From Brenneria alni (GTDB lineage: Bacteria > Pseudomonadota > Gammaproteobacteria > Enterobacterales > Enterobacteriaceae), in the NCBI RefSeq assembly GCF_003666245.1, contig NZ_MJLZ01000004.1, positions 62,001-126,000 on the forward strand: 64,000 nt of DNA. Reading direction: 5' to 3'. The notes beneath the pieces were generated by a model that saw only the letters and a program-made list of their open reading frames with translations, was not told where the DNA came from and did not search any database. Positions 59,469 to 64,000 of the stretch are shown here, one piece after another. The number at the start of each line of letters is the position of its first letter. Within the stretch, counting starts at the first letter, position 1. The position numbers and the translations under genes are program-made.

Positions 59469-60674
59469 ATGAAGACAACTATTTCCCATTCCAGTCTAAA
59501 ATCTTTCATTGCGGGGACGGTATTACTGACAGGGCTGATGCCTTTAGTGTATGCCGAGCAAGTGCCAGCAGTTCCTCAGGTTGATGCTAAAGCCTTTATT
59601 TTGATGGATTATCACAGTGGAAAAGTGCTGGCTGAATCTAACGCGGATGAACGTCTTGATCCTGCTAGCCTGACGAAAATCATGGCGAGCTATGTCACCG
59701 GGCAGGCAATAAAAGCCGGGAAAATACGCCCCACGGATGAAGTCACCGTTGGGAAAGATGCCTGGGCAACCGGTAATCCGGTATTGCGTGGTTCATCACT
59801 GATGTTTCTCAAGCCTGGCGATCGCATTCCGGTTTCAGAACTGAATAAAGGTATCGTTATTCAATCGGGCAATGACGCCAGCATTGCTCTGGCTGACTAT
59901 GTTGCCGGCAGTCAGGATGCCTTTGTCAGCCTGATGAATAATTATGTTAAAGCTCTGGGGTTAACCAATACCCATTTTCTCACCGTGCATGGACTGGATG
60001 CGCCGGGCCAGTACAGTACCGCGCGGGATATGGCATTGCTGGGCCAGGCATTAATCCGGGATGTGCCGGATGAATATGCGCTGCATAAAGAAAAAGAGTT
60101 CACGTTCAATAATATCCGTCAACCTAATCGTAATCGATTGTTGTGGAGCACCAACCTGAATGTGGACGGTATTAAAACCGGTCATACCAGCGGAGCCGGG
60201 CATAATCTGGTGGCATCGGCCACGGAAGGGAATATGCGCCTGATCTCCGTGGTGCTGGGGGCGCCGACCGATGCGACGAGATTTCGCGAAAGTGAAAAAC
60301 TGCTGACCTGGGGATTCCGCTTCTACGAAACGGTAATACCAATCAAAGCGGGGGCGCCGTTTACCACGCAGCGGATCTGGTTTGGCACGCAAAAAGAGGC
60401 CCGACTCGGTGTGGCGCAAGATGCCGCATTGTCGATCCCCAAAGGGCAGATGAAAAACCTGAAAGCCAGCTTTACGCTGCTTCAACCACAGTTATCTGCG
60501 CCACTGGCGAAAAATCAGGTCGTCGGCACCATTGATTTTCAGCTTGAGGGGAAAAGCATAGGACAGCGACAACTGGTAGCGCTGGACGACATTCCCGAAG
60601 CAGGGATCTTCAGCAGACTGTGGGATTCAGTGATGATGAAACTCCAGCAGTGGTTTGGCGGTTTATTCAGTTAA
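59469..60674 (+). CDS. dacC: D-alanyl-D-alanine carboxypeptidase DacC (PBP6 type)
   Basis: A 401-residue periplasmic penicillin-binding protein. A signal peptide (residues 1-29, ending VYAEQVPA) precedes the peptidase domain with the active Ser in [13 protein letters not shown] (SxxK), IQSGNDAS (SxN) and [11 protein letters not shown] (KTG). The C-terminal PBP5_C domain and an amphipathic membrane anchor ([15 protein letters not shown]) follow. It trims the terminal D-Ala of murein side chains. In E. coli dacC lies between gstB and deoR, as here; its stop overlaps the end of deoR. Confidence 0.93.
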   Translation: MKTTISHSSLKSFIAGTVLLTGLMPLVYAEQVPAVPQVDAKAFILMDYHSGKVLAESNADERLDPASLTKIMASYVTGQAIKAGKIRPTDEVTVGKDAWATGNPVLRGSSLMFLKPGDRIPVSELNKGIVIQSGNDASIALADYVAGSQDAFVSLMNNYVKALGLTNTHFLTVHGLDAPGQYSTARDMALLGQALIRDVPDEYALHKEKEFTFNNIRQPNRNRLLWSTNLNVDGIKTGHTSGAGHNLVASATEGNMRLISVVLGAPTDATRFRESEKLLTWGFRFYETVIPIKAGAPFTTQRIWFGTQKEARLGVAQDAALSIPKGQMKNLKASFTLLQPQLSAPLAKNQVVGTIDFQLEGKSIGQRQLVALDDIPEAGIFSRLWDSVMMKLQQWFGGLFS

Positions 60675-61444
60675 TGGCCAGCATTCATTAACATGATGCC
60701 GTTATCGCTGAAGTAGCGAATATAGTCTGCGGTTGGTTCACGGTTGGTTATCAGGGTATCAAACAGGGCCAGTGAGCCAATACACGCCGGTTTGATCTGG
60801 CCGAACTTGCTGGCGTCGGTAATCAGCATTGCCCGTTGAGACACTGCCAGCGCCCGCTGTTTCATGCTCAATTCAGCAAAGTTAAAGCAGGTTGCGCCAG
60901 CAGTCAGGTCGATGCCTGCTGCTGAAATAAACGTTTTATCGGGGCAGATATTATCAAGTTCGCTGTGTTGGCCGAGCGCTGTGAAAATGGCGTTGTCCGG
61001 GTGAAATTCCCCCCCGCAGAGGATCACGTTGCAGGCGGTTTTTTCCTGTAATGCCAGAAAGGTGTTCAGAGAATAGCAAACACCGGTAAAAGGCAAATCG
61101 TCTGGAATGGCTTTAATAACAAAGGGTGTGGTGGTGCCACAATCGAAAAAAACCGTATCCTTTGCATCAATCAGGCGGGCAGCCACTTCTCCGACTGCCT
61201 GTTTTTCTTCCACATGTTTGGTCTGTTGGTCGGACACAACGTAATTGGCGACATTATTATTTTTCAAATCACTGACGACATAGCCGCCGAGTAGCACCAC
61301 GGCTGCGGATTCGGCGTTCAGATCGCGGCGAACGGTCATTTCCGAAACACCCAATAGCCGGGCAGCCTCTTTAAGATGGAGTTTATCGGCTTTTTTCAAA
61401 GCCTGAGCAAGTCTGTTGATCCGTTCTTCGCGCCGCGTTTCCAT
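60671..61444 (-). CDS. deoR: deoxyribonucleoside regulator DeoR
   Basis: A 257-residue repressor. The DeoR-type helix-turn-helix is [20 protein letters not shown] near residues 22-41, and the sugar-phosphate sensor domain has [17 protein letters not shown] and [17 protein letters not shown]. It responds to deoxyribose 5-phosphate in E. coli and represses deo genes. The start [12 protein letters not shown] at 61444 is the family start; the longer frame overlaps deoC. It follows deoC on the same strand after 40 bases. Confidence 0.93.
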   Translation of the reverse strand: METRREERINRLAQALKKADKLHLKEAARLLGVSEMTVRRDLNAESAAVVLLGGYVVSDLKNNNVANYVVSDQQTKHVEEKQAVGEVAARLIDAKDTVFFDCGTTTPFVIKAIPDDLPFTGVCYSLNTFLALQEKTACNVILCGGEFHPDNAIFTALGQHSELDNICPDKTFISAAGIDLTAGATCFNFAELSMKQRALAVSQRAMLITDASKFGQIKPACIGSLALFDTLITNREPTADYIRYFSDNGIMLMNAGH

Positions 61445-61484
61445 GTGATTTCCTGATAATGATCCTGCATTAGCGGGACAGTAA

Positions 61485-62165
61485 TTAGTAGTTTCCTGTG
61501 GCAGCCGATTCGCCGCAAACAATCGCAACGCCGGAGCTGGTGCCGATACGGGTAGCGCCTGCGCGGATCATGATTTCTGCCGTCTGACGATCGCGTACTG
61601 CGCCTGATGCCTTAACCCCCATCTCCGGGCCTACCGTTTTGCGCATCAGTTTCACGTGTTCTTCACGAGCGCCGCCGGTGCTGAACCCCGTAGATGTTTT
61701 AACAAACGCCACCTCCAGTTCACGACAAAGGTTACAAACCAGGGCGATCTGTTCATCATCAAGCAGGCAGGTTTCCAGGATTACTTTCAATGGTATCGCG
61801 CCGCAAACCTGGCGAACGGCATGAATATCGGCTTTAACGGCGGTAACATTACCGCTTTTTAACCAGCCAATATTGATCACCATATCAATTTCCTGCGCGC
61901 CGGCATCAATGGCGGCTTTCGCTTCAAAGACTTTGGCCGACGTCAGGCCCGCGCCGAGCGGGAAACCAATCACCGAGCACACCTTGACGGTTGTACCTTT
62001 CAACTGATCGGCGGCTAACGGCACGTAGCCTGAGTTGACGCAAACTGCATAAAAGTGATGTGTTTTTGCCTCATCACATAGCTTGATGATTTGTTGTTCA
62101 GTGGCATCGGCGGCCAACAGGGTATGGTCGATATAGTGTGCGTAATTGCGCGTTTCAGTGATCAT
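61485..62165 (-). CDS. deoC: deoxyribose-phosphate aldolase
   Basis: A 226-residue TIM-barrel aldolase that splits deoxyribose 5-phosphate into glyceraldehyde 3-phosphate and acetaldehyde. The Schiff-base Lys is in [15 protein letters not shown], and further catalytic residues are in [12 protein letters not shown] and VKASGAVRD. It is shorter than E. coli DeoC (259) and closer to the shorter bacterial form. It forms a deoC-deoR pair apart from any deoA, deoB or deoD gene. Confidence 0.94.
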   Translation of the reverse strand: MITETRNYAHYIDHTLLAADATEQQIIKLCDEAKTHHFYAVCVNSGYVPLAADQLKGTTVKVCSVIGFPLGAGLTSAKVFEAKAAIDAGAQEIDMVINIGWLKSGNVTAVKADIHAVRQVCGAIPLKVILETCLLDDEQIALVCNLCRELEVAFVKTSTGFSTGGAREEHVKLMRKTVGPEMGVKASGAVRDRQTAEIMIRAGATRIGTSSGVAIVCGESAATGNY

Positions 62166-62387
62166 TACTGGCTCCCGGAGCTATTCAATAAAATCTTATT
62201 GTTATAATTATAACATTTTTATGGGAATTTATAACTATCATTTGTTTTTTGCATAAAATATCGTACTTTCTGGGTGGTTTATGTTGTTTTAATAACAAAT
62301 GATTATTATTTTTTATTTAAGTAACATCGGAATTAAATTGGCTTGATGTCAGTGAGAGAGTGGTATTGAAGTCATTTCGGAGAAAAG
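62166..62387 (-). promoter_or_regulatory. deoC upstream region
   Basis: An AT-rich gap of about 220 bases holding the deoC promoter. TTGTTATAATTATAACA near 62197-62213 is an inverted repeat (TGTTATAATTATAACA) about 35 bases before the start, well placed for a DeoR-type operator; deo operators are AT-rich palindromes of this general kind. No gene is seen here. Confidence 0.5.
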
Positions 62388-62392
62388 AAAAG

Positions 62393-62431
62393 GCCCATCG
62401 ATCTTGAACCTTAAGGGCGGGAACGATGGGC
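62393..62431 (-). terminator. ybjL terminator
   Basis: GCCCATCG (62393-62400) pairs with CGATGGGC (62424-62431). On the minus strand the stem is followed by CTTTTCTTTTC. It lies about 110 bases past the ybjL stop. Confidence 0.75.
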
Positions 62432-62541
62432 TCCTCAATATGGGGATATCTAAAGAAAAGCAGTGGCACTCATTCAGACTCTGGCCTTAAAGAAAAGTTC
62501 TGTCTTTTCTATGAAATATTAACGATTTTTTACATCTTTCA

Positions 62542-64000
62542 TCAACCCGGCAATTCGGGCCAGATAATAACAATAAGTGAACCCGCTAATGTCAGCAATA
62601 CGTTGGCGATGGCGTAGGTTCCGGCATATCCCAAAGCCGGAATATTACTGCGGGCGGTATCGCTGATAATTTCCATTGCCGGAGCGCAGGTTCGTGCGCC
62701 CATCATGGCGCCAAATAGCAGTGCACGATTCATCCGAAGAACATAAGCGCCGAACAGAAAGCAGATAACTACCGGCACCAGGCTGACAATCAACCCCGAT
62801 ATCAGCATTTGCGCGCCTATCTCACCAACACTACGACCGATGCTGCCGCCAGCGCTTAACCCAACGCCTGCCATAAATACCATCAGGCCAAACTCTTTCA
62901 CCATATTCAGCGCCCCTTGCGGTATATAGCCGAAAGTCGGGTGGTTGGCCCGCAGAAAACCCAGCATAATGCCGGCAAACAATAAGCCCGCAGCATTTCC
63001 TACGCCGAATGTGAAATTACTGAACTGGAAGGTGATCAGGCCGACCATGATGCCGATGATAAAGAAAGCGCAGAAGGCCAGCAGGTCAGTCACCTGACTG
63101 TGAATAGAAATAAAACCGATTCTGTCAGCGATGCCTTTTACCCGTCGGGCGTCGCCGCTTACCTGCAATACATCACCTTTATTCAGTACCACGCCATCAT
63201 CAATCGGCATTTCAATTTGGCTGCGAATGATGCGGTTAAGGAAACAGCCGTGGTCGGTCAGTTTTAACTGACTGAGGCGTTTACCGACAGCATTGTGGTT
63301 TTTCACCACAATCTCTTCGGTCACGATGCGCATATCCAACAGGTCACGGTCAAAGACCTCTTTCCCGTCGCGAAAGTTAGGATTGAGGCGGGCGTGAGCA
63401 TCGGGGTAGCCAACAAGGGAAATCTCATCGCCGATTTGCAACACGGCGTCACCATCAGGGTTTGCCAGAATACCATTACGCCGGATACGTTCGATGTAGC
63501 AGCCCGTCTGGCGGTAAATTCCCAGTTCCCGCAGATTTTTACCATCAGCCCAGGCGACCAGTTCCGGCCCGACGCGGTAAGCGCGAATAACCGGAAGGTA
63601 GACTTTCCTTTGGCTGTCGGCATCAAGCCCTCGCTCACGGGCAATTTGCTGGGCACTGGTGGGTAAATCCTGATGCTGTAATTTGGGCAGGTAGCGCGCA
63701 CCAAAAATCAGGCTGACTAAACCAATCAGATAGGTGAGGGCGTAACCCAGGCTAAGGTGATCCTGCTCTATACCGATCCGCACACCGATGCTGGGCATAT
63801 TTCGCAAGGTATCACCGGCACCGACCAACACGGGCGTTGACGTCATGGAGCCTGCTAGCATACCTGCCGTCAGCCCGATCCCCCAGCCGAAAAACTTTCC
63901 TAGTCCAAGCGCTAAAAGCAGCGCGCTGCCAACCATTACCAGCGCCAGCATTAAATAATTTTTACCATCACGGAAAAAAATGGAAAAGAAATTAGGCCCG
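62542..64000 (-). CDS. ybjL: YbjL-type transporter, N-terminus outside window
   Basis: The last 486 residues of a membrane protein of the aspartate:alanine exchanger (AAEx) family; the frame is open at the window edge ([16 protein letters not shown]). Segments include [20 protein letters not shown], two TrkA-C (RCK_C) domains in the middle ([11 protein letters not shown]-type and HGCFLNRVIRSQIEM-type parts) and a second membrane half ending in [21 protein letters not shown]. coli YbjL has 561 residues; its substrate is unknown. Its place near dacC-deoR is as in E. coli. Confidence 0.93.
   Translation of the reverse strand, partial: GPNFFSIFFRDGKNYLMLALVMVGSALLLALGLGKFFGWGIGLTAGMLAGSMTSTPVLVGAGDTLRNMPSIGVRIGIEQDHLSLGYALTYLIGLVSLIFGARYLPKLQHQDLPTSAQQIARERGLDADSQRKVYLPVIRAYRVGPELVAWADGKNLRELGIYRQTGCYIERIRRNGILANPDGDAVLQIGDEISLVGYPDAHARLNPNFRDGKEVFDRDLLDMRIVTEEIVVKNHNAVGKRLSQLKLTDHGCFLNRIIRSQIEMPIDDGVVLNKGDVLQVSGDARRVKGIADRIGFISIHSQVTDLLAFCAFFIIGIMVGLITFQFSNFTFGVGNAAGLLFAGIMLGFLRANHPTFGYIPQGALNMVKEFGLMVFMAGVGLSAGGSIGRSVGEIGAQMLISGLIVSLVPVVICFLFGAYVLRMNRALLFGAMMGARTCAPAMEIISDTARSNIPALGYAGTYAIANVLLTLAGSLIVIIWPELPG

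Overview
The window looks like a plant-associated enterobacterium of the soft-rot group (Pectobacteriaceae: Pectobacterium, Dickeya, Brenneria or a relative). This rests on Enterobacterales gene order (rplY-radD-rsuA-bcr-yejG-yejFEBA; mepS-lpxT-yeiR-yeiP; setB-fruBKA-nfo-yeiE-lysP; folE-yeiB-sanA; rimO-yliI-gstB-dacC-deoR-ybjL), on close family matches recalled from memory, and on dispersed intergenic repeats with TATACC-type ends. No database was searched, so the genus is an inference.

Layout. 1-3.0 kb: the end of a flagellar locus (3' end of a glycosyltransferase, a decayed stretch, fliA, fliZ). 3.0-9.0 kb: phoH, rplY, radD, a yecH-like gene, rsuA and bcr. 9.0-11.1 kb: a small accessory patch with a frameshifted hcp (type VI secretion tube) remnant, a likely pore-forming effector and small membrane immunity pair, and a transposase remnant. 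11.2-17.1 kb: yejG and the YejABEF peptide importer. 17.2-30.6 kb: a composite repeat, mepS, lpxT, yeiR, yeiP (efpL), yeiW, setB, the fructose operon fruBKA with two Cra-like operators, nfo, yeiE and lysP. 31-42 kb is more mosaic: a 2-hydroxyacid dehydrogenase, a sugar-type ABC importer without a binding protein, an hcxA-like dehydrogenase, a KTSC protein, formaldehyde detoxification genes (frmB, frmA) with a LysR regulator, a broken MFS gene and a chemoreceptor ending in NWETF. 42-46.5 kb: folE, yeiB, sanA and rimO.

47.3-55.3 kb holds the main accessory system, a compact phenazine biosynthesis operon: phzB, phzD, phzE, an unrecognised 116-residue gene, phzF, phzG, then genes resembling ehpF (adenylating enzyme) and ehpG (acyl reductase) of the Pantoea D-alanylgriseoluteic acid pathway, a 61-residue ORF and a YhbP-like flavin-fold protein. 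There is one phzA/B-type gene, no phzC, and no tailoring, export or resistance gene of the rest of the ehp cluster. The operon sits between rimO and gstB, where E. coli has yliI, and the last ~100 codons of yliI remain directly at its 3' end, so acquisition appears to have deleted most of yliI. The likely core product is phenazine-1,6-dicarboxylate, with one carboxylate possibly activated and reduced by EhpF/EhpG; this is inference.

55.8-64 kb returns to conserved order: gstB, a second MetQNI-type ABC importer, a dacC-type carboxypeptidase, deoR and deoC, and a 5'-truncated ybjL. No tRNA, rRNA, CRISPR array, intact insertion sequence or prophage was seen.
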